DNA from: CAZDML01 sp964506645
Lineage (GTDB): Bacteria; Elusimicrobiota; Elusimicrobia; 2-01-FULL-59-12
Length of the DNA: 17,428 bases
Direction: 5' to 3'
Assembly: GCA_964506645.1 (NCBI GenBank)
Contig: CAZDML010000032.1
Span: 1 to 17,428, forward strand
In this document: piece by piece, positions 6,882-14,776 of the stretch
Layout: each line of letters begins with the position of its first letter
Numbering within the stretch: the stretch's first letter is position 1
Made by a program: the position numbers and the translations under genes
The notes under the pieces: model-generated
Databases searched by the model: none
Seen by the model: only the letters and a program-made list of their open reading frames with translations
What the model was told of the DNA's origin: nothing

Positions 6882-8176
6882 CGACCCATTCCTTTATAGT
6901 CAAAACCCATTTTTTTCATCGTCGCGGGGTCGTAGAGATTACGACCATCCACAACAATCGGACTCACCATCGACTTATATATCCTCGAGAAGTCGAGGTC
7001 TTTGAACTCCGGCCATTCGGTCACAAGCGCAAGGCAATCGGCACCCTTAGCGACTTCATAAGCGTTCTTACAGAACGTCACATTTTTAAGAACCTGCTTC
7101 GCGCGCGGCATCGCCACCGGGTCGTAAAGCCGGATCTTGGCGCCTTTATCCTGCAGCATCTTGATAATGTCCAAAGACGGCGCAAAGCGAATATCATCGG
7201 TGTGCGGCTTAAACGCTACCCCTAGAATACCGATCGTTTTACCCTTCACGATCCAGACGGATTCTTCGATCTTTTTAACGAAGTGGGCACGCTGTTGTTC
7301 GTTTACATCAATGACCACACGAAGGAGATCGAAGTCATACCCGACCTTTTTCGAAATATAGTGAAAGGCTTCCAGGTCCTTTGGGAAACAAAACCCGCCA
7401 AACCCAATACCCGCATGCAGGAACGAGCGGCCGATACGGGCATCCAACCCCATACCTTCGGAGACTTTGAGGGCATCAGCACCCACCAGCTCACAGACGC
7501 GTGAGACGGAGTTCATAAAGGAGATCTTCGTCGACAAGAAGGAGTTGGAAGCATGTTTGATGATTTCCGCACTCTTCTGATCAGTAACAACCACCTTGGC
7601 TTTCAATGGCGCGTAGAGATCGGTCATTACTTTTTCGGCGCGCTTCGATTTCACACCGATCACCACACGGTCTGGATGTAGGAAATCATGGACGGCGGTG
7701 CCCTCCCGTAAAAACTCTGGGTTAGAGACTACATCAAAGGGCACTTTCTTTTTATTAAACCGAGCGATTGTCTCTTCTACACGCTCACCGGTTTCAACCG
7801 GCACCGTGGATTTCTCTGCAATCACCGTATAGGCATGCAGATTCATGGCAATTTCTCGTGCCACTGCTTCGATAAATGTTAAATCCGCTGAGCCATCGTC
7901 CTGGGGCGGTGTTCCCACCGCAATAAACACCACTTCAGCGCTCTTCATTCCTTCCGAGATTTTCGTAGCAAACGATAGCCGTTTCGTTTTCACATTCTTC
8001 AGCACCATGGGCTTGAGGCCTTCTTCATAAATCGGCATCTGCCCTTTGTGCAGCATGCTGATACGCTTCTTATCGTTATCAACACACACCACCTTGTGTC
8101 CGATCTCTGCTAAACAAGCACCGGTCACCAGACCGACGTAACCACACCCGACGACGCAGACGTGTTTAGAACTCAT
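6878..8176 (-). CDS. ugd: UDP-glucose 6-dehydrogenase
   Basis: Predicted to oxidise UDP-glucose twice with NAD+ to UDP-glucuronate, the precursor of UDP-xylose, UDP-galacturonate and uronic-acid polymers. The 432 residues are typical. The N-terminal NAD domain has VVGCGYVGL (8-16), FIAVGTPP (84-91) and EKSTVPVETG (121-130). The central domain has SNPEFLREG (151-159) and AEIIKHASNSFLSTKISFMN (203-222), with K207 and N211. The catalytic Cys is C263 in GFGGFCFPKD (258-267). The C-terminal UDP-binding domain has GVAFKPHTDDIRFAPS (319-334). The Ser before the catalytic Cys in many homologues is Phe here, a common variant. ATGA overlaps join it to rmlD upstream and the decarboxylase downstream. Allosteric feedback by UDP-xylose is known in animal enzymes; nothing here shows it. 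Confidence 0.96.
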   Translation of the reverse strand: MSSKHVCVVGCGYVGLVTGACLAEIGHKVVCVDNDKKRISMLHKGQMPIYEEGLKPMVLKNVKTKRLSFATKISEGMKSAEVVFIAVGTPPQDDGSADLTFIEAVAREIAMNLHAYTVIAEKSTVPVETGERVEETIARFNKKKVPFDVVSNPEFLREGTAVHDFLHPDRVVIGVKSKRAEKVMTDLYAPLKAKVVVTDQKSAEIIKHASNSFLSTKISFMNSVSRVCELVGADALKVSEGMGLDARIGRSFLHAGIGFGGFCFPKDLEAFHYISKKVGYDFDLLRVVIDVNEQQRAHFVKKIEESVWIVKGKTIGILGVAFKPHTDDIRFAPSLDIIKMLQDKGAKIRLYDPVAMPRAKQVLKNVTFCKNAYEVAKGADCLALVTEWPEFKDLDFSRIYKSMVSPIVVDGRNLYDPATMKKMGFDYKGMGR

Positions 8177-9066
8177 GAGGCGACCACCTTTACATTAAAA
8201 TGAGCTTTGAGTGCATCCTGCCAGGAACGCAGCGGTTTAAAACCGTCTAGCCGCCAGGCCAGGTTTTCCATTCCTGAAAACGCCGGCCGACGCGCTGCAA
8301 GCTTCAGTTCACTTTGCAGCAGTGACTTGATCAAGCCCTTCGTTCCTATGCGGTGCAGCCGCAGCACTTCTTCGATCAATTCCACGCGACTACAGTAACC
8401 TTCATTCGTTAAATGGTAGATGCCGTAGCGATTGCTTTCGGCCAATTGCAGCATAGCTTCGGCCAGATCCGGGGTATACGTCGGCGCACTGACGATATCT
8501 TTCAAGCAAGGGATCTTCTGTCCGTTACGTGCTTGTTCAAGCGAGCTGTCCACAAAGGTCATACGGGAAGGCCCGAAGAGCCAGGAGGTCCGTACGATCA
8601 CGAATTTATTTAGGAGCTGCTGTATAAAACGTTCTCCCCAGAGTTTGGAATACCCATAGACACTAAGCGGCCGCGTCAAATCAAACTCGCGATAACCGCC
8701 CTCCGGTGGGTTTTCCCCATCGAAGACATAATCGGAGGAGACCGACATTAGCGTCGTGTCAAAACGCTGGCAAGCCAGCGCCAGATTACGGGTACAGTAG
8801 GAATTTCCTAAATAGGCCTCATCGTTATGGATCTCAGCGCGATCTACCGCGTTATAGGCCGCACAATGCACGACCAGATCAGGATTTTCACGCGTCACAA
8901 CACTATAGACGCTAGGGGCATCCGACAGGTCACAGGGGCGCCACTGACTAACGGATAACTGCTGCGGTTTGGTACGGCCAATGCCAATAATTTCGTGATT
9001 CTTCTCAAATTTCTTAATGATTTCCTGCCCGAGGAGGCCCGAGGAACCGGTCACCAAAACCTTCAT
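8173..9066 (-). CDS. rfbD: dTDP-4-dehydrorhamnose reductase
   Basis: RmlD reduces dTDP-4-keto-L-rhamnose to dTDP-L-rhamnose with NAD(P)H, the last step of the pathway. The 297 residues are of family size. The fold starts MKVLVTGSSGLLGQ, and the family motifs are HCAAYNAVDRAE (67-78), SVSSDYVFDGENPPEGGY (108-125), YGYSKLWGE (137-145) and VRTSWLFGP (158-166). Y137 and K141 are the catalytic pair. The Thr of the usual STDYVFDG motif is Ser111, a conservative exchange. Start and stop are ATGA overlaps with rmlB and ugd, and an AAGGGGG run precedes the ATG. All four rhamnose genes are present, but the order rmlA-C-(epimerase)-B-D differs from the classic rmlBDAC operon. Confidence 0.94.
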   Translation of the reverse strand: MKVLVTGSSGLLGQEIIKKFEKNHEIIGIGRTKPQQLSVSQWRPCDLSDAPSVYSVVTRENPDLVVHCAAYNAVDRAEIHNDEAYLGNSYCTRNLALACQRFDTTLMSVSSDYVFDGENPPEGGYREFDLTRPLSVYGYSKLWGERFIQQLLNKFVIVRTSWLFGPSRMTFVDSSLEQARNGQKIPCLKDIVSAPTYTPDLAEAMLQLAESNRYGIYHLTNEGYCSRVELIEEVLRLHRIGTKGLIKSLLQSELKLAARRPAFSGMENLAWRLDGFKPLRSWQDALKAHFNVKVVAS

Positions 9067-10076
9067 GCCGCCCCCTTGGAATACTGTTTCGTGTAAAACT
9101 GCTTATAGGTTTTTGATTTATGCAAAATCGCCTGCCACCAAGGACGGTTGGTTCGGTACCATTCGATGAGTTCTGGCAAGCCCTGTCTGAAATGCACACG
9201 CGGTTGCCACTTCAGTTGTTTGGCCATTTTACGAATCGACATCGCATAGCGGCGGTCATGACCCGGCCGGTCCTGTACACGTTGGATGAGGGAATGTGGC
9301 TTACCCAAATAGTTGAGAAGTGTGCGTGCGACTTCAATATTCACGTGACCGTCACCTGTGCCGATGTTGTAAACCTCACCCGCATGGCCATGGCGCAGGA
9401 CCTGCTCAATGCCCTCACAGTGATCCTCGACATGCAGCCACTCTCGAACCTGCTTACCGTCACCGTAGAGCGGAAGGGGCTGGTCTTCCATCGCATGCGT
9501 TATAAAAAGTGGCAGAAATTTCTCCGGATATTGGAAAGGACCATAATTATTTCCGGCGCGCGTAATCATGCCGGGAAAACCAAACGTACGGCAATAAGCC
9601 AACACCAATAAATCGGCGGAGGCTTTGCTGGCGGAGTAGGGGCTGGATGGACAGAGCTGTGCATCTTCTTCCGCAAATCCTTTGGTAATGGATCCGTAGA
9701 CTTCATCGGTTGAAATTTGAACAAAGCGAAGAGTTTTGGCACGTTTCGCACAATCCAGAAGGGTCTGGGTTCCGGCAATATTCGTTTGAATAAAAGGCGA
9801 CGCATCATGAATGGAGCGGTCAACGTGCGATTCAGCAGCAAAATTAATAATCGCATCGCAGTCTTTCAAAATCTTATCCACCAAGGAGGAATCACAAATA
9901 TCACCTTTCACGAACTGATAGCGACGGTCTTTGGCGCAATCTTCGACATTTTCCAGGTGACCTGCGTAGGTGAGTTTGTCCAAATTGATGATTTTGGTAA
10001 CGTCTTTCTTGCGCAGCATTGAGCGGATAAAATGTGAGCCAATAAATCCTGCGCCACCTGTAACCAACAGTTTCAT
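9063..10076 (-). CDS. rfbB: dTDP-glucose 4,6-dehydratase
   Basis: RmlB converts dTDP-D-glucose to dTDP-4-keto-6-deoxy-D-glucose with bound NAD+, the second step to dTDP-L-rhamnose. The 337 residues match the family. GGAGFIGSHF is at 7-16, NLDKLTYAGHLENV at 31-44 and NFAAESHVDRSI at 78-89. The active-site triad T123-D124-E125 lies in ISTDEVYGS, Y147 and K151 in SPYSASKA, and NNYGPFQYPEK at 176-186. 'RAGNNYGP' replaces the common 'RCSNNYGP'. AGGAG precedes the ATG by 9 bases, and the start overlaps the epimerase stop as ATGA. The 3' end codes SKGAA while supplying the purine-rich site for rmlD. The product could also feed other 6-deoxysugars, but the rml partners make rhamnose the natural reading. 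Confidence 0.96.
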   Translation of the reverse strand: MKLLVTGGAGFIGSHFIRSMLRKKDVTKIINLDKLTYAGHLENVEDCAKDRRYQFVKGDICDSSLVDKILKDCDAIINFAAESHVDRSIHDASPFIQTNIAGTQTLLDCAKRAKTLRFVQISTDEVYGSITKGFAEEDAQLCPSSPYSASKASADLLVLAYCRTFGFPGMITRAGNNYGPFQYPEKFLPLFITHAMEDQPLPLYGDGKQVREWLHVEDHCEGIEQVLRHGHAGEVYNIGTGDGHVNIEVARTLLNYLGKPHSLIQRVQDRPGHDRRYAMSIRKMAKQLKWQPRVHFRQGLPELIEWYRTNRPWWQAILHKSKTYKQFYTKQYSKGAA

Positions 10077-11023
10077 ACGCGGAGCTCCTGGCCTTGGGTT
10101 AATTTAAACCACTCCCATGTTTTGGCCAACCCTTCGGCGAGCCCAATACGCGGACTATAGCCCATCAGCTTTTTAGCTTTGCGAATATCTGCGTAGGTTT
10201 TTCGCACGTCGCCTGTACGCATCGGAAAATGTTCACGTTGCAGCTTACGACCTACGATCTTCTCTAGAGCTCTAATAATATCGAGCAAAGAATAGTTTTC
10301 TCCACGAGCAATATTAAACACCTCACCTGAAATACCCGGCTTCACGGCCGCAATAAAATTGGCCTGAATGACATTTTCGATATAGGTAAAATCGCGCGAT
10401 TGTTTTCCATCCCAATGGACCTGCAAGGGCTCACCCCGATAGGCCGACTGCATAAACTTAGGAATGACCGTGGCATACTGCGATTCCGGGTGTTGGCGCG
10501 GCCCAAACACATTAAAATAGCGCAGAGCCACTGTTTCTAATCCGAATGTCTTGGCAAAAACGACACAGTATTGTTCTGCCGTGAGTTTCGCAACAGCATA
10601 AGGCGAGACAGGTGAAGGTCGAAAAGTTTCTGATTGAGGATACTTTTTGTTATCGCCGTAAACGGAAGACGAAGATGCATAGACAAGCCGCTTGACACCT
10701 GCTTTACGTGCTCCCATGAGAAGGTTGAGTGTCCCTGTAATATTTACATCATTTGTAGCAAGTGGATTATCCACAGAGCGCTCCACAGAGCGCAGCGCCC
10801 CCTCATGGAAAATAACATCGATTCCCTTCACTGCTTTGGCGACATCATCGACGTTACGGATATCACCCGTAACGAGCTCGATATGCTTTTCGAAAGAAGC
10901 TAAATTTTCCTTAATGCCGGTGCTGAAATTGTCCAGAACACGAACCTGGTCCCCTCGTTTGACAAGGGCTTCTGCGATATTAGAACCGATAAAACCAGCT
11001 GCGCCGGTCACCAGACACTTCAT
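10073..11023 (-). CDS. GalE-like NAD-dependent epimerase (UDP-sugar 4-epimerase family)
   Basis: A 316-residue extended SDR with TGAAGFIGS (6-14), DNFSTGIKENL (31-41), FHEGALRSVERSVDNP (72-87), ASSSSVYGD (116-124) and the catalytic pair Y142 and K146 in SPYAVAK. RYFNVFGPRQHPESQYA and a GKQSRDFTYIENV stretch follow. The 'SVERS..NP' and 'RYFNVFGPRQ' features place it with the WbpP/TviC-like UDP-GlcNAc or UDP-uronate 4-epimerases rather than classical GalE. Which UDP-sugar it uses is not settled. UDP-Glc, UDP-GlcNAc, UDP-GlcA and UDP-xylose are all conceivable, the last two because ugd and uxs lie downstream. The start has an AAGGA site 6 bases upstream and follows a 42-bp AT-rich gap. The stop overlaps the rmlB start. 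Confidence 0.88.
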   Translation of the reverse strand: MKCLVTGAAGFIGSNIAEALVKRGDQVRVLDNFSTGIKENLASFEKHIELVTGDIRNVDDVAKAVKGIDVIFHEGALRSVERSVDNPLATNDVNITGTLNLLMGARKAGVKRLVYASSSSVYGDNKKYPQSETFRPSPVSPYAVAKLTAEQYCVVFAKTFGLETVALRYFNVFGPRQHPESQYATVIPKFMQSAYRGEPLQVHWDGKQSRDFTYIENVIQANFIAAVKPGISGEVFNIARGENYSLLDIIRALEKIVGRKLQREHFPMRTGDVRKTYADIRKAKKLMGYSPRIGLAEGLAKTWEWFKLTQGQELRV

Positions 11024-11065
11024 AAGACATCCTTTTTAAAGAAAATATTCATCATTTTACATTAT
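11024..11065 (-). promoter_or_regulatory. 42-bp AT-rich gap before the epimerase gene, with ribosome binding site
   Basis: This is one of only two real gaps in an otherwise overlapping array. It is strongly AT-rich, and on the minus strand AAGGA (11030-11034) lies 6 bases before the epimerase ATG. An internal promoter for the seven downstream genes is possible, but I could not place a -35/-10 pair with correct spacing. There is no hairpin followed by a T-run that would suggest termination after rmlC. Confidence 0.35.
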
Positions 11066-11629
11066 CTATATCGAGGAAGAGGGGTAGCTGGGCAGACGAC
11101 TTTCCAGATCATTGAGACGCTTTCCGATGGCATCTTTCTTCGAAAGAAGCGGAGACTGGCCAGGCCAAGCAATCGCCAAGTCCGGATCGTTCCATATAAT
11201 GTCTATAGCACTATCGGGGTCATAGAGATCGGTGCATTTATACTCCACGATGGCTTCATCGCTTGTAACATAGAACCCATGCGCATAGCCGGGCGGGATA
11301 TAAATTTGGCGGTAGTTATCGGATGAGAGCTCCGCCGAAATCCATTTTTTGTACGTGGGCGAGCCGGGTCGAATATCCACAACCACATCAAAAATGGCGC
11401 CTTGAATCACTGAAACCAACTTACCCTGTGTATGACGGAGCTGCGTATGAAGCCCGCGTAATGTTCCTTTAACGGAACGCGAACGATTGTCTTGAACGAA
11501 AGGAAGCGGAACACCCCCCTTCTGATACTTCTCCAGCTGATAGGACTCGTAGAAATAGCCGCGGCCATCGGCAAAAATATCCGGCTCCACAATCAGAACG
11601 CCAGGAAGCTCAGTGGGAAGGAATTTCAT
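11066..11629 (-). CDS. rfbC: dTDP-4-dehydrorhamnose 3,5-epimerase
   Basis: RmlC epimerises dTDP-4-keto-6-deoxy-D-glucose at C3 and C5 to the L-rhamno form; it is a cupin-fold dimer without cofactor. I chose the ATG at 11629, which gives 187 residues beginning MKFLPTELPGVLIVEP. The frame is open 44 codons further up, but that part only reads through the rmlA 3' end and matches nothing in the family. Key residues are visible: catalytic H61 in RGLHTQ, K70 in GKLVSVIQG (69-77), H117 in PPGYAHGF (112-119) and Y130 in VEYKCTDLY. The acidic LSKKDA segment (162-167) comes near the end. The start overlaps the rmlA stop by one base (TGATG). RGLHTQ replaces the commoner RGLHYQ. Confidence 0.95.
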   Translation of the reverse strand: MKFLPTELPGVLIVEPDIFADGRGYFYESYQLEKYQKGGVPLPFVQDNRSRSVKGTLRGLHTQLRHTQGKLVSVIQGAIFDVVVDIRPGSPTYKKWISAELSSDNYRQIYIPPGYAHGFYVTSDEAIVEYKCTDLYDPDSAIDIIWNDPDLAIAWPGQSPLLSKKDAIGKRLNDLESRLPSYPSSSI

Positions 11630-12507
11630 CAGGCGTAGAGTCCCTGATCTAAAAGGCGGATCAGGTGTTGGCCATATTCGTTTTTCAACATAGGTTCCGC
11701 CAGCTTTCGCAACTGCTCGGCTGTGATATATCCCATGCGATAGGCAATTTCTTCCAGACAAGCAACCTTAAGGCCTTGGCGAAGCTCAATCGTTTGAATG
11801 AAGTTGGACGCCTGCAGTAGAGAGTCGTGTGTTCCTGTATCCAGCCACGCCATGCCACGGCCAAAGCGAACAACATTAAGCTGTCCTTTCTTCAGATATG
11901 CGGAATTGAGATCTGTGATCTCCAATTCCCCGCGCGCCGAAGGTTTAAGCGCCGAAGCCATCGCTGCGACCTGGTTGTCGTAAATATAGAGACCGGTGAC
12001 AGCAAACGGGGATTTGGGCTTGGCTGGTTTTTCCTCCAAGCTAACAGCCTGACCGTTGGCATCGAACTCGACCACACCATATTGCTGCGGATCGCGAACT
12101 TGATAGGCGAAAACGGTTGCGCCACGATGATTTTTAGTTTTTTCTTGAAGAAGCTTCGAAAGACCCTGACCATAAAAAATATTGTCGCCCAAAATCAGCG
12201 TTACGGCATCGCTACCGATAAAATCTTTGCCGATAAGGAGCGCCTGCGCGAGCCCTTCGGGTTTGGGCTGAACGGCATAAGAAATGTTGAGTCCCCACAT
12301 TTTTCCGTCTGAAAGCAGACGCTTGAATCCTTCCTGCTCGTGGGGTGTTGTTATGACCAAAATGTCACGGATACCCGCAATCATCAAAGTCGACAAGGGA
12401 TAGTAAATCATCGGCTTGTCATAAATTGGCACAAGCTGTTTGCTAATGGCACGTGTCAGTGGGAAAAGTCGTGTGCCGCTTCCCCCGGCTAAAATAATAC
12501 CCTTCAT
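11629..12507 (-). CDS. rfbA: Glucose-1-phosphate thymidylyltransferase
   Basis: RmlA joins dTTP and glucose-1-phosphate to dTDP-glucose and pyrophosphate, the committed and usually feedback-inhibited first step of dTDP-rhamnose synthesis. The 292 residues match the family. It begins MKGIILAGGSGTRLFPLT with the nucleotide-binding GGSGTRL (8-14), then KQLVPIYDKPMIYYPL (23-38), the metal-site LILGDNIFYGQG (104-115), VSLEEKPAKPKS (155-166) and WLDTGTHDSL (221-230). The C-terminal helical part, including CLEEIAYRMGYI, is complete. It follows a 67-bp gap after lptD, the longest break in the minus-strand array, so a promoter for the sugar genes may lie there. No clear Shine-Dalgarno site precedes this ATG. 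Confidence 0.96.
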   Translation of the reverse strand: MKGIILAGGSGTRLFPLTRAISKQLVPIYDKPMIYYPLSTLMIAGIRDILVITTPHEQEGFKRLLSDGKMWGLNISYAVQPKPEGLAQALLIGKDFIGSDAVTLILGDNIFYGQGLSKLLQEKTKNHRGATVFAYQVRDPQQYGVVEFDANGQAVSLEEKPAKPKSPFAVTGLYIYDNQVAAMASALKPSARGELEITDLNSAYLKKGQLNVVRFGRGMAWLDTGTHDSLLQASNFIQTIELRQGLKVACLEEIAYRMGYITAEQLRKLAEPMLKNEYGQHLIRLLDQGLYA

Positions 12508-12574
12508 AATGTAGGAACTCGCTTATTTTTCATGCTGTTTTGACGAGAAAATGTAACAAATACGGCTGGTAGCG
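12508..12574 (-). promoter_or_regulatory. 67-bp gap between lptD and rfbA, candidate promoter region
   Basis: This is the longest non-coding stretch in the minus-strand array. On the minus strand it is AT-rich in its middle (runs such as TTGTTACATTTTC and ATGAAAAATAAG). It separates the accD-folC-kinase-lptD group from the nucleotide-sugar genes. A TTGTTA hexamer could be a -35, but no good -10 follows at 16-18 bases. I see no hairpin plus T-tract terminator. The call rests on position and composition. Confidence 0.3.
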
Positions 12575-14776
12575 TCAATTCGCGTACGCCCGGTCCCGCC
12601 AAGGGTAGAACTGTGACTCCACGTCCTGATTGGTAATCTCTTTTTTCGTGTTCGCGCCCAGTTTCAAATTAAATGTGATGGAGTATTCCCGCGAGAACGG
12701 CGGGCGATTACGGTAAATAAACTGGGCATACCAACAGTGCAATTCACGCGTCACAATAAACTCGGAGTCGATGATTTGGGAGACGCCTTGGCTGCCAGAC
12801 CCCAGAGCCGGAACCAGCGAGTGCACCACAATATCCGCACGCCAGCTGGGACTGAAGTAAACTCCCAATCGATTATTCCAGGTCAACTGTCCGGACAGTC
12901 CCTTGGTGTACAAAACACCGCTTTCAAGCAGCGTCTTATAGGGGCCCCGGTAGCGTGCCGAGGTTTCCCATTGCAGAACGCGAGTCGGATAGAAACCGGC
13001 CTGGTAACGGAAGAAATACTCCCACGTCGGATAGACACTCAACGTAATTTCTGTATTTAAGGGATCCCACTTGCGCTGCCGATACGTGTTCGGCAATTCG
13101 TCTGCTAATTTTCGCAAGTCGTATCCTGAAGAGGTTCGCATTAACCAAATGCGCGACGGCCGCCAATAGGCCAGCCAGCTCAAACGGTGCGTCTCAATCC
13201 CCCCATCGGCTAAGCCGCGGTCGAGGGACATTTCGTTGGGCGTCATACGACCCGTGAGCGTATAGGTTTGATCCAGTGTCAATTGAGACGAGGCTCTCCA
13301 CCGCAGCACATTCGATGTACCCAATCGACTCTGGTACCCTTCATAGGATCCAGGAATGGCCACGGTATGCGTCACACCGCTGGAATCGGTCACATGCTGC
13401 TGGTCAAATCGGTCCTGTGCATTGATCTGCGGCGAAAGGCTCGGCGTAAAACTGAGTTGGGCGGGCAATGTGTAACTCTGCGAAACCGTCGCCTGAACCT
13501 GTCCCTTGTTATGCATGAACCCATCGACACGCTGATACTGGCTTTGAGCCGAGCCATTGAGCTGCAGAAAGACGGGCCCTACGCGCTGAGGATGTTTCAT
13601 GGCCTCCAGACGCTGTTCAATCGTTGGAGAAGAGATCTCGACTCTCTTAGGGGACCAGAGCGGTGTTTGATAGAGCGTAAAGTCGTAGCGCGGCAGGGAC
13701 GCCGTCTGCATATGTGTCTGGGCGAAGGGGTCGGTATCGCCGGCATCCGGAGCATCGAGGCGCTCGAAGACAAGCCGCTGGTTGGACTTCGATCCCTGGC
13801 GTGTCAGCGCCAGCGAGCTATTAATATCGGACACGCTTTGTCCGGTGTCTTGCGGGAAGTACTGGTTATTAAACGATACATTGCGCCGCAGATTGATGCT
13901 GGATTGAATCGTGTAGAGAGAACTCAGGCGTTGCCAGTGATAGCTACGCAAGTTGTATTGCGCTTCCTGTGGAGCCCCGATCCGTTCCAGATTTGCGCCG
14001 TGCGGCTTGATGTAGTAGCCGAAGAGCGAGCCTTTAATATCCGCGCGTTCATAATTAAACTCATCGCCAAAACCGTTGCCCTGCTGGGCGTAGTGATCGA
14101 AAAGAAATTTATTGTAGATCCGATCCGCAAAACGTACCGTTGTCTGCGTTTTGACAAAGTTGCCGTTAACGTCGTCATGTCCAGGCTGGAACTGTACAAC
14201 GACGTTTCGCTTTTCGAGATCGCGGTAAAGGAAAGGCGAGTAAAAGACTGGCAGCTTATCGATGAAAAACCAGTTATTCCAGGCCCAGAAGCGCTGATTG
14301 GGAACGACATGAATGCGCGTCGAACGAATGTGGTAATGTGGATCGACCAGATCGCAGGACGTGACGTTGGCATGGGACCCAATGAGAGAATCTTTATCAC
14401 GCGCCCAGCGGTCCCCGCTGAAACGCCACGGGGAGGCATAGCCCATCCCCTTGGTAAAGGTCCCCTTCTCTGCCTCTAGGTCGTAATCGAGAGTTTCCCC
14501 AATGGCAATCGACTGATTTTCATTGAGGATAACATGGCCCTGTGCAAAGATCCGTTTTTTGAGTCGATCGTAGAGAATGCGATCGGCAGACAAAGTGGAA
14601 TTTTTCTGAACCACCACAACATGACCTTCACCGGTGATCACCTGGTCAGCGTCACTGTATTCGATCATGTCGGCAGATACGTCAAAGGGTTGCTTCGCAT
14701 CAAAGGCCCAGGCCCGCGATGCTAGAAGAAAGACGGCAAGAAGAAAGAAAAGCTTTCGCGTTTTAATGACGCTCAC
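12575..14776 (-). CDS. lptD: LPS-assembly protein LptD
   Basis: LptD is the outer-membrane beta-barrel that, with lipoprotein LptE, inserts lipopolysaccharide into the outer leaflet. The 733 residues start with a signal peptide (basic SVIKTRK, hydrophobic core 9-19, likely cleavage after RAWA at 24). An OstA/LptA-like domain follows at about 28-150, with repeating short strands (ITGEGHVVVVQ, IFAQGHVILNE). Then come TSCDLVDPHYHIR (139-151), LPVFYSPFLYRDLEKR (175-190) and a long barrel. It has just two cysteines, C141 and C681 (ELHCWYAQ), placed to form one N-domain-to-barrel disulfide. The start is GTG, overlapping the kinase stop as GTGA. The protein ends 52 residues after C681. No LptE gene is nearby. 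Confidence 0.93.
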   Translation of the reverse strand: MSVIKTRKLFFLLAVFLLASRAWAFDAKQPFDVSADMIEYSDADQVITGEGHVVVVQKNSTLSADRILYDRLKKRIFAQGHVILNENQSIAIGETLDYDLEAEKGTFTKGMGYASPWRFSGDRWARDKDSLIGSHANVTSCDLVDPHYHIRSTRIHVVPNQRFWAWNNWFFIDKLPVFYSPFLYRDLEKRNVVVQFQPGHDDVNGNFVKTQTTVRFADRIYNKFLFDHYAQQGNGFGDEFNYERADIKGSLFGYYIKPHGANLERIGAPQEAQYNLRSYHWQRLSSLYTIQSSINLRRNVSFNNQYFPQDTGQSVSDINSSLALTRQGSKSNQRLVFERLDAPDAGDTDPFAQTHMQTASLPRYDFTLYQTPLWSPKRVEISSPTIEQRLEAMKHPQRVGPVFLQLNGSAQSQYQRVDGFMHNKGQVQATVSQSYTLPAQLSFTPSLSPQINAQDRFDQQHVTDSSGVTHTVAIPGSYEGYQSRLGTSNVLRWRASSQLTLDQTYTLTGRMTPNEMSLDRGLADGGIETHRLSWLAYWRPSRIWLMRTSSGYDLRKLADELPNTYRQRKWDPLNTEITLSVYPTWEYFFRYQAGFYPTRVLQWETSARYRGPYKTLLESGVLYTKGLSGQLTWNNRLGVYFSPSWRADIVVHSLVPALGSGSQGVSQIIDSEFIVTRELHCWYAQFIYRNRPPFSREYSITFNLKLGANTKKEITNQDVESQFYPWRDRAYAN

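Noticed and set aside
7303..7494. Short minus-strand frame within ugd
   Set aside because: It lies out of frame inside ugd around the catalytic cysteine region and has no support.
11630..11761. N-terminal 44-residue extension of RmlC
   Set aside because: These codons overlap the rmlA 3' end and have no family similarity. The ATG at 11629 forms a TGATG junction and gives the normal protein length.
13268..14479. 403-residue open frame on the plus strand, opposite lptD
   Set aside because: It lies wholly antisense to a clear LptD gene, shows no recognisable domain, and its arginine-, valine- and isoleucine-rich composition is what complementary reading of a beta-barrel gene gives.
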